Source: Pseudomonas viridiflava
GTDB lineage: Bacteria > Pseudomonadota > Gammaproteobacteria > Pseudomonadales > Pseudomonadaceae
DNA length: 64,000 nt
Direction: 5' to 3'
Assembly (NCBI RefSeq): GCF_900580675.1
Contig: NZ_UTBG01000014.1
Location: 1 to 64,000, forward strand
The notes beneath the pieces were generated by a model that did no database searches, was not told where the DNA came from, and saw nothing but the letters and a program-made list of their open reading frames with translations. Shown one piece after another: positions 48,632 through 56,210 of the stretch (position 1 is its first letter; each line of letters begins with the position of its first letter). The position numbers and the translations under genes are program-made.

Positions 48632-49966
48632 TCACACGTCTACGGTAGGAATTTTGCGCGGCGCCATGAAGTACATCCACACCAGCGCAATGAAGTACAT
48701 CGCCGGGATCAGGGTGAACAACACGGTGTAGTTGTTGTTGGTGACCGTGAGGATGTGCCCGACGATCTGGGTCATGAACATGCCGCCGATGGCCGCGCAC
48801 ATCCCGCCGAAACCGAACACCGTGCTCATCATGTGCTTGGGCGTGTAGTCCATCACCAGGCTCCAGATGTTGGCGGTCCAGGCCTGGTGCGCGCCGATGG
48901 CCAGGGAGATGGCAAACACCGCAACCCACAGCTGGCTGGAACCGGCCGCCATGATCACGCCGACAATGCAGCAGGCGAACAGCAGCATCGACAGCAGCCG
49001 CGCCTTGATCGAATTCATCCCGCGCCCGATCAGGAACGACGACAGAATCCCCCCACCCACGCTGCCGAAGTCGGCCGTCAGGTAAATGATGATCAGTGGG
49101 ATGCCCATCTGGGTCACGTTGATGCCCAGATTGTATTGCTGATTCAGGAATGGCGGCAGCCAGTACAGGTAGAACCAGAACACCGGGGCGGTCAGCGAGT
49201 AGGCGAGGGCGAAGGCCCAGGTGCCGCGCATGCGCAGGATGCGGCTGAACGGAACGCGGGGTTGTTCCGGCTCGACTTCCTGTTGCACGTAGTCCAATTC
49301 GGACTGTTTAACGGTTGGGTGATCTTCGGGGTTGTAGTATTTCAGGCCCCAGAACACCAGCCAGATAGCGCCGAGTGCCGACATGCACAGGAACGCTGCC
49401 TGCCAGCCCCACACGTGCAGGATCAGCGGCAGCAGCATTGGCGTCATCATCGCGCCGACGTTGGTGCCGGCGTTGAAGATGCCGGTGGCCACCGCGCGCT
49501 CACCGGCCGGGAACCACAAACGCGTGGTCTTGACGCAGGCCGGGTAGTTGGCGGCTTCGGTCAGCCCGAGGATGAAGCGGCACACCATAAAGCCAACCGC
49601 CGAGGTCGCCAGGCCGTGGGCGCCGGTGGCCAGACTCCACAGCAGCACGGCGCAGAAGAACACGCGTTTCACACCGACGCGGTCGATCAGGCGCCCTTGC
49701 AGCACAAAGCCGATGGCGTAACCCACCTGGAACCAGAAGTTGATGTTGGCGTAGTCCATCGCCGTCCAGCTCATTTCCTTGGCCAGGATCGGTTGCATCA
49801 CGCCCAGGGCGGCGCGGTCGATGTAGTTCAGGGTGGTGGCGAAAAACACCAGGGCCAGCATGCCCCAGCGAGTTTTACCCACGGCCATGGCGCCGCGGAT
49901 CTTGCTGCCGATGCCGGCATGCGGGGTGCCCGGGCGCGCGGCCAGGACGGAGTTTTGCGAAGGCAT
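48632..49966 (-). CDS. MFS transporter, anion:cation symporter type (probable quinate/shikimate-pathway importer)
   Basis: A 444-aa major-facilitator protein with 12 membrane segments. NYIDRAALGVMQPILAKEM and the first-loop GRLIDRVGVKRVF plus FILGLTEAANYPA mark the ACS family, which imports organic anions such as sugar acids, phthalate and hydroxyaromatic acids. It is divergent from quiC and shares its promoter region, so quinate, shikimate, dehydroshikimate or protocatechuate is the likely substrate (inference from context). Confidence 0.88.
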   Translation of the reverse strand: MPSQNSVLAARPGTPHAGIGSKIRGAMAVGKTRWGMLALVFFATTLNYIDRAALGVMQPILAKEMSWTAMDYANINFWFQVGYAIGFVLQGRLIDRVGVKRVFFCAVLLWSLATGAHGLATSAVGFMVCRFILGLTEAANYPACVKTTRLWFPAGERAVATGIFNAGTNVGAMMTPMLLPLILHVWGWQAAFLCMSALGAIWLVFWGLKYYNPEDHPTVKQSELDYVQQEVEPEQPRVPFSRILRMRGTWAFALAYSLTAPVFWFYLYWLPPFLNQQYNLGINVTQMGIPLIIIYLTADFGSVGGGILSSFLIGRGMNSIKARLLSMLLFACCIVGVIMAAGSSQLWVAVFAISLAIGAHQAWTANIWSLVMDYTPKHMMSTVFGFGGMCAAIGGMFMTQIVGHILTVTNNNYTVLFTLIPAMYFIALVWMYFMAPRKIPTVDV

Positions 49967-50084
49967 GAGGTCGTACCCGTTTTTTGAAATTTTTATGGTG
50001 TGTTCTGGGTCTTTTCTTGTGTGTAGCTACGTGACCGATGGTGCGCAGTGGTTAAAAAGTCGTCAATTCGCCAATGGCCATTGT

Positions 50085-50099
50085 GTTCGATAATCGCAC
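50085..50099. promoter_or_regulatory. PcaR-type box between the MFS gene and quiC
   Basis: GTTCGATAATCGCAC is identical to the 15-bp PcaR site described for the P. putida pca promoters, as I remember it. It lies about 100 bp upstream of quiC and 120 bp upstream of the MFS gene, in a 231-bp divergent promoter region. Confidence 0.65.
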
Positions 50100-50103
50100 T
50101 GAA

Positions 50104-50124
50104 AACTAACCGGTTCGTACATTT
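50104..50124. promoter_or_regulatory. second motif shared with the aroQ promoter
   Basis: On the minus strand this reads AAATGTAC-N5-GGTTAnTT. The same pattern occurs at 54312-54332 upstream of aroQ. It may be a second regulator site or core promoter. Confidence 0.4.
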
Positions 50125-50197
50125 CAATTGCTGTGTACAGTTTAGCGGCCAATAATTTGCCGTAAATAAGACAGACCTCAAAACCCGGGAGTCGCCC

Positions 50198-52099
50198 ATG
50201 CAACGCTCTATTGCTACTGTTTCCTTGAGCGGAACCCTGCCGGAAAAGCTCGAAGCCATCGCGGCTGCCGGGTTTGATGGTGTAGAAATCTTCGAAAACG
50301 ATCTGCTGTATTACGACGGCAGCCCCCGAGAAGTTAGGCAAATGTGCGCCGACCTCGGCATTGCCATTACCCTGTTCCAGCCGTTTCGCGACTTTGAAGG
50401 CTGCCGCCGCGACCGCCTCGCGCGCAACCTGGAACGCGCCGAGCGCAAGTTCGACCTGATGCAGGAGCTGGGCACCGACCTGGTGCTGGTGTGCAGCAAT
50501 GCTTCGGCCGATTGTGTGGGCGACGAACGTATTTTGCTCGATGACTTGAGCCTGCTGGCCGAACACGCCGGCCGCCGTGGCCTGCGCATCGGCTATGAAG
50601 CATTGGCCTGGGGCAAGCACGTGAACACCTGGCAGCAGGTGTGGAACCTTGTGCGTCAAATCGATCACCCGAGCCTTGGCGTACTGCTCGACAGCTTTCA
50701 CACGCTGTCGCTGAAGGGCGACCCGAGCGCCATCGCCGAGATCCCCGGCGACAAGATCTTCTTTGTGCAAATGGCCGACGCGCCGATCCTCGCCATGGAC
50801 GTATTGGAGTGGAGCCGGCATTTCCGTTGCTTCCCCGGCCAGGGTGAATTTGACCTGGCAGGTTTCCTGGCGCCGATCATCAAGAGTGGCTACACCGGGC
50901 CGTTGTCCCTGGAGATTTTCAACGACGGCTTCCGCGCCGCACCCACCCGCGCGAACGCGGCGGATGGCCTGCGCTCCTTGCTCTACCTGGAAGAGAAAAC
51001 CCGCGAGCGCCTGAAGCAGGAAGCGCCCGCCCAGCCGGTGGACATTCTGTTTGATACCCCGGCCGCCAGCGAATACGACGGCATCGAGTTTCTTGAGTTT
51101 GCGGTGGATGAAAGCCTCGGCGCCAAGCTGACTAACTGGCTGGAGCGCCTGGGTTTCGTCAAGGCCGGCCAGCACCGCTCCAAGAGCGTGAGCCTGCTGC
51201 GCCAGGGCGATATCAACCTGATCCTCAACTGCGAGCCCTATTCCTTCGCGCATAACTTTTTCGAAGCCCATGGGCCGTCGCTGTGCGCCACGGCGATTCG
51301 GGTCAAGGACAGCGCCAAGGCCCTGGAGCGCGCGGTGGCCTATAAAGGCCAGCCGTATCGCGGCCTGGTCGGCCCGAACGAGCTGGAGCTGGCCGCGGTG
51401 CGCGCGCCGGATGGCAGCCTGATTTACCTGGTGGACCCCTCCGAGGGGAAGCTGTACGACACTGACTTCAACCTGCAAGATGCCAGCACCGCCGGCGGTG
51501 GCTTGCTGCGTATCGACCATATGGCCATGGCCCTGCCGGCCGACAGCCTCGACAGCTGGGTGCTGTTCTACAAGAGCCTGCTGGATTTCGAAGCCGATGA
51601 CGAAGTGGTGCTGCCCGACCCGTACGGCCTGGTCAAAAGCCGTGCGCTGCGCAGCCGCTGCAGCTCTATTCGCCTGCCGTTGAACATTTCCGAGAACCGC
51701 AACACGGCGATTTCCCACGCGCTGTCGAGCTATCGCGGCTCGGGCGTGCACCACATTGCCTTCGACTGTGCGGACATTTTCGCCGAAGTGCGCCGCGCCA
51801 AAGAGGCCGGGGTGCCGCTGCTGGATATTCCGCTCAACTACTACGACGATTTGGCGGCGCGCTTTGATTTCGACGACGAGTTTCTCAGCGAGTTGGCGTA
51901 CTACAACGTGCTGTACGACCGCGACGCGCAGGGCGGTGAGTTGTTTCATGTGTACACCGAGCCGTTCGAAGGGCGGTTTTTCTTCGAGATCATCCAGCGC
52001 AAAAACGGCTATGCCGGCTATGGCGCAGCCAACGTGGCGGTGCGCCTGGCGGCGATGGCCAAGTCGCGCAGCGGTGCGGTGCGCCAGGCGCGTTTATAA
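50198..52099 (+). CDS. quiC: 3-dehydroshikimate dehydratase QuiC
   Basis: Converts 3-dehydroshikimate to protocatechuate. The protein is 633 aa in two parts. Residues ~1-280 form a TIM barrel with metal-site residues in GYEALAWG (Glu), LLDSFHTL (Asp), FFVQMADAP (Gln) and LSLEIFND (Glu). Residues ~290-620 are an HPPD-like VOC domain with IDHMAMALP, VHHIAFDCADIF and FFFEII. This fused layout matches Pseudomonas QuiC1. It is followed by a TetR gene on the same strand. Confidence 0.93.
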   Translation: MQRSIATVSLSGTLPEKLEAIAAAGFDGVEIFENDLLYYDGSPREVRQMCADLGIAITLFQPFRDFEGCRRDRLARNLERAERKFDLMQELGTDLVLVCSNASADCVGDERILLDDLSLLAEHAGRRGLRIGYEALAWGKHVNTWQQVWNLVRQIDHPSLGVLLDSFHTLSLKGDPSAIAEIPGDKIFFVQMADAPILAMDVLEWSRHFRCFPGQGEFDLAGFLAPIIKSGYTGPLSLEIFNDGFRAAPTRANAADGLRSLLYLEEKTRERLKQEAPAQPVDILFDTPAASEYDGIEFLEFAVDESLGAKLTNWLERLGFVKAGQHRSKSVSLLRQGDINLILNCEPYSFAHNFFEAHGPSLCATAIRVKDSAKALERAVAYKGQPYRGLVGPNELELAAVRAPDGSLIYLVDPSEGKLYDTDFNLQDASTAGGGLLRIDHMAMALPADSLDSWVLFYKSLLDFEADDEVVLPDPYGLVKSRALRSRCSSIRLPLNISENRNTAISHALSSYRGSGVHHIAFDCADIFAEVRRAKEAGVPLLDIPLNYYDDLAARFDFDDEFLSELAYYNVLYDRDAQGGELFHVYTEPFEGRFFFEIIQRKNGYAGYGAANVAVRLAAMAKSRSGAVRQARL

Positions 52100-52176
52100 C
52101 GGCTGGCGGGGTGCTTCCTTCGGGGAGCGCCCCGGCCCATAATCATCGCCTGCACAACAATGGCCGTGAGCGCACC

Positions 52177-52842
52177 ATGACCTCGAGTCCCGATCTCCCT
52201 GCGGTGTCAGACGCACCGCGCAAGAGTCGTAAGAACAACCCGGAAAAGACCCGCGAAAACATTCTCCAGGAAGCTGTGGTCGAGTTTGTTCAGCAGGGCC
52301 TGTCCGGCGCTCGCGTGGACGCGATCGCCGAGCGCATCCACACCTCCAAACGCATGATTTACTACTACTTTGGCAGCAAGGAGCAGTTGTATGTCGAGGT
52401 ATTGGAGAAGCTCTACGGCGATATCCGCAACACCGAAACCCGCATGAACCTCACCGCCCTGGAACCGCGCGAAGCCATCCGCCGGCTGGTGGAGTTCACT
52501 TTTGACCACCATGATCAGAATGTGGATTTCGTGCGCATCGTCAGCATCGAAAATATCCACAACGCCGAGTATGTAAAGCGCTCGGACTCGATCAAGGCGA
52601 TGAACAGCAACATCCTTGAGGCGCTGGGTACGACGCTGCGCCGCGGTGCCGAGATGGGACTGTTCCGAGAGGGGCTGGAGCCTTTGGACGTGCACCTGCT
52701 GATCAACTCATTCAGCTTTTACCGGGTGTCCAACCGCCATACGTTCAGTGAGATTTTTCAGATTGAGTTGTCGGATGAAGCTATTAAACAGCGGCATCGC
52801 GACATGATTTGTGAGTCGGTGATGCGTTACTTGCAGGCCTGA
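52177..52842 (+). CDS. TetR-family regulator downstream of quiC
   Basis: A 221-aa regulator from ATG 52177. N-terminal basic arm, then the TetR helix-turn-helix (ILQEAVVEFVQQGLSGARVD, IAERIHTSKRMIYYYFGSKE). The C-terminal half has the ligand domain (REAIRRLVEFTFDHHDQNVD). It lies 77 nt after quiC on the same strand, so it may control this module alongside any PcaR-type input. The effector is unknown. Confidence 0.9.
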   Translation: MTSSPDLPAVSDAPRKSRKNNPEKTRENILQEAVVEFVQQGLSGARVDAIAERIHTSKRMIYYYFGSKEQLYVEVLEKLYGDIRNTETRMNLTALEPREAIRRLVEFTFDHHDQNVDFVRIVSIENIHNAEYVKRSDSIKAMNSNILEALGTTLRRGAEMGLFREGLEPLDVHLLINSFSFYRVSNRHTFSEIFQIELSDEAIKQRHRDMICESVMRYLQA

Positions 52843-52869
52843 AAAATACTCAGGTTGGAATGCAATCCA

Positions 52870-52958
52870 TGTGGGAGCGGGCTTGCTCGCGAATGCGGTG
52901 TGTCAGTCACTGTCAGTGCTGCTGATCCACCGCATTCGCGAGCAAGCCCGCTCCCACA
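52870..52958. repeat. REP doublet, GCGGGCTTGCTCGCGAA type
   Basis: Inverted TGTGGGAGCGGGCTTGCTCG arms between the convergent TetR and aroE genes. Confidence 0.92.
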
Positions 52959-52978
52959 GTTTGATCCCGTTTCATCAG

Positions 52979-53827
52979 CTAGGTATTCATGGCTTGAAAA
53001 TGCGCCAGCATCCTGCTCGCATCCGGCACCTCCCCACTGAACAACTCAAACGCCTTCACCGCCTGAAACACCGCCATGTTGCCGCCGTCCAGGGTACGAC
53101 ACCCCAGCGCGCGGGCATCACGCAGCAGTTCGGTTTCCATCGGGAAATACACGATTTCCGCCACCCACAGCTCGGCGCGCAACAGTGCAGCCGGCACCGG
53201 TGTACCGGGCAACTTGGCCATGCCCATTGGTGTGGTGTTGACCAGGCCGTCGGCCTCGGCCATGGCGTTTTCCAGATGCTGGCCGACCTGGGCGCGACCG
53301 GCGCCGAAACGCTGCGCGAGGTTATCCACAAGGTCGCGGGCGCGGGTGACGTCTACGTCGAAAATGCTCAACTGTTCCACGCCCTCAGCCAGCAGTGCGT
53401 GGGCCACCGCTGCGCCTGCGCCGCCCGCGCCCATCTGGACGACGCGCTGGCGCACCACATCATTCAAGTTCCTGCGGAAACCTTCTGCAAAGCCCAGGCA
53501 ATCGGTGTTGTGGCCGATGCGTTTGCCGTCCTTGAACACCACTGTGTTGACCGCTCCGATACCCCGGGCCTCGTCGGATAATTCATCGAGCAGCGGCAGG
53601 ATCGCTTGCTTGCACGGGTAGGTAATGTTCAGCCCGGTGAAGTGCATCAGCTCGGCGGCGTCCAGCAGGTCGGGCAGGGCGGTGATGTTCAGTTGCAGCG
53701 GTTCCAGGTCAATCAGGCGATACAGGTAACGCAGGCCCTGCGCATCACCTTCCTGTTCGTGCAGGGCAGGGGTGCGCGAGCCTTGGATACCGGCGCCGAT
53801 CAGGCCGGCGAGAATGCGCGGTTTCAT
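52979..53827 (-). CDS. aroE: shikimate/quinate dehydrogenase, catabolic AroE paralogue
   Basis: A 282-aa NAD(P)-dependent dehydrogenase of the AroE family. The substrate loop reads [19 protein letters not shown] instead of the biosynthetic SKSPxIHN form; SxTPxMHExEG-type loops are typical of quinate/shikimate dehydrogenases. The catalytic Lys/Asp region [10 protein letters not shown] and the nucleotide loop [16 protein letters not shown] are present. It overlaps aroQ by 4 bp, and its neighbours point to quinate/shikimate catabolism rather than chorismate supply. Confidence 0.88.
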   Translation of the reverse strand: MKPRILAGLIGAGIQGSRTPALHEQEGDAQGLRYLYRLIDLEPLQLNITALPDLLDAAELMHFTGLNITYPCKQAILPLLDELSDEARGIGAVNTVVFKDGKRIGHNTDCLGFAEGFRRNLNDVVRQRVVQMGAGGAGAAVAHALLAEGVEQLSIFDVDVTRARDLVDNLAQRFGAGRAQVGQHLENAMAEADGLVNTTPMGMAKLPGTPVPAALLRAELWVAEIVYFPMETELLRDARALGCRTLDGGNMAVFQAVKAFELFSGEVPDASRMLAHFQAMNT

Positions 53828-54273
53828 CGGGTCGATCCCTTCAGCAACTGGCCGAAATGCTCCAGGGCCAGGTGGTAACCGTGGCTGCCGAAACCGGCGA
53901 GCACCGCCTTGGCGATGGGCGATACAAATGAGTGGTGCCGGAACGCCTCACGCGCATGCACGTTGGATAAATGCACCTCGATCACCGGCACTTCACTGGC
54001 TACCAACGCGTCGCGAATCGCGACTGACGTGTGGGTCCAGGCTGCCGGGTTGATCACGATTCCGGCGCAGCGGGCGCGGGCGCCGTGGATCCAGTCGAGC
54101 AATTCGCCTTCATGGTTGGTCTGGCGAAATTCGATTTTCAAGCCCAGTTGCTCGGCGCTGCGGCCACACAGGGCGGCGACGTCGGCCAGGGTTTCATGGC
54201 CGTAAGTGGCGGGCTCGCGGGTGCCGAGCAAGTTGAGATTGGGGCCGTTGAGCACCAGCACGATGGGCGGCAT
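53824..54273 (-). CDS. aroQ: type II 3-dehydroquinate dehydratase, catabolic paralogue
   Basis: Interconverts 3-dehydroquinate and 3-dehydroshikimate. The protein is 149 aa from ATG 54273 ([20 protein letters not shown]). The active-site Tyr lies in [12 protein letters not shown], with [16 protein letters not shown] and the [15 protein letters not shown] loop. A 36-residue longer frame at the N-terminus is rejected. First gene of aroQ-aroE, overlapping by ATGA. Divergent from hasI. Confidence 0.92.
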   Translation of the reverse strand: MPPIVLVLNGPNLNLLGTREPATYGHETLADVAALCGRSAEQLGLKIEFRQTNHEGELLDWIHGARARCAGIVINPAAWTHTSVAIRDALVASEVPVIEVHLSNVHAREAFRHHSFVSPIAKAVLAGFGSHGYHLALEHFGQLLKGSTR

Positions 54274-54311
54274 AGAGGGTGTCTCCAGAATTATTGTTGG
54301 TTGTGCAGCTA

Positions 54312-54332
54312 AAATGTACCGGATGGTTAATT
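54312..54332. promoter_or_regulatory. motif shared with the MFS/quiC promoter
   Basis: AAATGTACCGGATGGTTAAT(T) matches the site at 50104-50124 (minus strand) in the outer blocks AAATGTAC and GGTTAnTT. It is about 40-60 bp upstream of the aroQ ATG. Confidence 0.4.
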
Positions 54333-54356
54333 TGGTCAATTGATGGCGACGGATGT

Positions 54357-54371
54357 GTTCGATTACCGAAC
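54357..54371. promoter_or_regulatory. PcaR-like box upstream of aroQ-aroE
   Basis: GTTCGATTACCGAAC differs at three of 15 positions from the box at 50085 and is itself a perfect palindrome GTTCG-N5-CGAAC. Confidence 0.5.
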
Positions 54372-54411
54372 CGTTAATCAAATCTGTACGGCCCTCTAAT
54401 CGGATTAGATA

Positions 54412-54430
54412 TCAATTGAAAATCATTCTC
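54412..54430 (+). promoter_or_regulatory. Fur-box candidate upstream of hasI
   Basis: TCAATTGAAAATCATTCTC matches 13 of 19 positions of the consensus GATAATGATAATCATTATC. It is about 50 nt before the hasI start, as expected for iron repression of the heme system. Confidence 0.6.
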
Positions 54431-54480
54431 GACAACGCTTAAGATGCCCGCCTGTTTCCTTTACATTCCAGGGAGTCGGT

Positions 54481-55002
54481 TTGTCGGACGTGGATCTCAA
54501 AGGCCTGTTTCTCAAGCATGCCGATACCCTGCGCGGGTATCTGGCGCGCAAGGTACGGGACCCGCAGTTGGCCGCAGACCTGGTGCAGGAGAGTTTTCTG
54601 CGCCTGGCGGAAAAACCGGCCGGCGAGCGTATCGACAACTCCCAGGGCTATCTCTATCGAACGGCGAGCAATCTGCTGATCGACCACATTCGCCAGGAAG
54701 CGCGGCGCAAGACAGACTCCGTGCCCCATGAGGCGCTGGCCGAGATTGAAGATGAAGTGGCCGGGTTGGAGGCTCAGGCAATGGCGCAGCAACAGCGACA
54801 GGCATTGAAGCAGGCACTGGCGGAGTTGCCGGAACGCACCCAGCAGATTTTCCGTCTCAACCGCATAGAAGGCATGACCCATGCCCAGGTCGCCCGGCAC
54901 CTGAACATCTCCGACAGCTCCGTGCAAAAGCATCTGGCCAAGGCCTTGGCGTATGTGATGCAGCGCCTGCAGGAAGGCGAGGTGGCGCCATCCGACGAAT
55001 GA
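54481..55002 (+). CDS. hasI: ECF sigma factor HasI (FecI type)
   Basis: A 173-aa iron-starvation sigma factor that turns on the has genes when heme-loaded HasA binds HasR. Start TTG 54481 behind CAGGGAG. Region 2 is LARKVRDPQLAADLVQESFL with RTASNLLIDHIRQEARR, and region 4 is LPERTQQIFRLNRIEGMTHA with the helix-turn-helix VARHLNISDSSVQKHLAKAL. It is followed by the anti-sigma gene after 63 nt and preceded by a Fur-like box. Confidence 0.93.
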   Translation: MSDVDLKGLFLKHADTLRGYLARKVRDPQLAADLVQESFLRLAEKPAGERIDNSQGYLYRTASNLLIDHIRQEARRKTDSVPHEALAEIEDEVAGLEAQAMAQQQRQALKQALAELPERTQQIFRLNRIEGMTHAQVARHLNISDSSVQKHLAKALAYVMQRLQEGEVAPSDE

Positions 55003-55065
55003 ATTACCGAAATGCACCAGGTCAGACGTCACAGCGTTACATAACGAAAAATTCGAGATTCACAC

Positions 55066-56061
55066 GTGAATAGCCAGGGTCCGCAACAGCACAGCATTAC
55101 CGAGGCGGCCGCCGAGTGGGCGGTGCGCCTGCACGCCGGTGCCCTGAATGAACAGGAGCAGGCCGAGCTGCGGCATTGGATCGCCAGCGACAGCCGCCAC
55201 GAAGCGGCACTGCGCTTCGCCGAACAAACCTGGGCGGCGTTGGGCGAGGTGCATAAGGACGACGCTGTGCACCGCCAGCGCCCGGCTGCAGCGGCGTTGC
55301 CGCAGCGCCGAGCCAAGCGACGCAGGCCATGGCAGCGTGCGGCGGCGGTCGCGCTGGTGGTGTTGGTGGCCGGCATTGGCTGGGTCCGCGGGCCGGACGT
55401 GTTACTGCACCTGCAGGCTGATTACATCACTCAGAAAGGCGAAGTGCGTACCGTGCACTTGGCCGATGGCAGCAAAGTGGAGCTGGATTCCGCCAGTGCG
55501 ATTCGCCTGGATTACGACGGCGTGCAGCGGCGCGTCAGCGTAATCCAGGGTTCGGCGATCTTTGATGTGGCGCCGATGGTGGGCCGGGAAACGCGGCCTT
55601 TTGTGGTGCAGAGCGCCGGCGGGCAAACCCGCGCACTGGGCACGCGGTTTGTGGTGGAGCGTGAGGATGACGATCAGGCCTGGGTCGGCGTGTTGCAGCA
55701 CAGTGTCGCGGTTTCCCTGCAAGCCTCGTCGAAAGGTCCCGGTGACCGTGTGCTCAAGGAGGGCCAGGCTGCACGCTACAGCCTCCAGGAAGGCATCGTG
55801 CCCCTTGATCAACTCGATGTGGAGCGTGCCACCAGCTGGCGTCGCGGTGTGTTGATATTCGATCGCCAACCCTTGGCCAAGGTCGTTGAGCAACTCAACC
55901 GCTATCGCCCTGGGCGCGTGGTGGTGGCGGACTCTGACCTGGGTAATCGAGAAGTCAGCGGCGTGTTCCGTCTCGACATGCTCGACACCGCGCTCGGCAC
56001 CCTGACCCAGGAACTGCAAGTGCAACGCTTGGACCTCGCAGGCCTTAGCCTGATCTACTGA
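55066..56061 (+). CDS. hasS: FecR-type anti-sigma factor HasS
   Basis: A 331-aa inner-membrane regulator. An N-terminal cytoplasmic DUF4880 domain (EAAAEWAVRLHAGALNEQEQ) is followed by a membrane segment (AAAVALVVLVAGIGWV, ~residues 88-103) and a periplasmic FecR domain (VHLADGSKVELDSASAIRLD). The C-terminal part senses the HasR signalling domain and controls HasI. Start GTG 55066. It lies between hasI and hasR. Confidence 0.92.
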   Translation: MNSQGPQQHSITEAAAEWAVRLHAGALNEQEQAELRHWIASDSRHEAALRFAEQTWAALGEVHKDDAVHRQRPAAAALPQRRAKRRRPWQRAAAVALVVLVAGIGWVRGPDVLLHLQADYITQKGEVRTVHLADGSKVELDSASAIRLDYDGVQRRVSVIQGSAIFDVAPMVGRETRPFVVQSAGGQTRALGTRFVVEREDDDQAWVGVLQHSVAVSLQASSKGPGDRVLKEGQAARYSLQEGIVPLDQLDVERATSWRRGVLIFDRQPLAKVVEQLNRYRPGRVVVADSDLGNREVSGVFRLDMLDTALGTLTQELQVQRLDLAGLSLIY

Positions 56062-56071
56062 TGACCCCGTG

Positions 56072-56088
56072 GGAGGCCCTCTCCCACG
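56072..56088 (+). terminator. hairpin after hasS
   Basis: GTGGGAG and CTCCCAC around a 5-nt loop, just past the hasS stop. A REP-like word; no U-run follows directly. It may reduce read-through into hasR or protect the upstream mRNA. Confidence 0.4.
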
Positions 56089-56210
56089 CGCTTGAAACCC
56101 CTGCATAAAAATCAATTAAAAAAATCTTACTGACTTCCTGCGCGTCGCACGTCTTGCTAGGTGAGAAGCATTCGCATAAACAAAATATATCTGCGCAGGG
56201 AAAGTCAGAA

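Noticed and set aside
50063..51949. Long open frame antisense to quiC
   Set aside because: Shadow ORF in high-G+C DNA; quiC carries clear metal-site motifs on the other strand.
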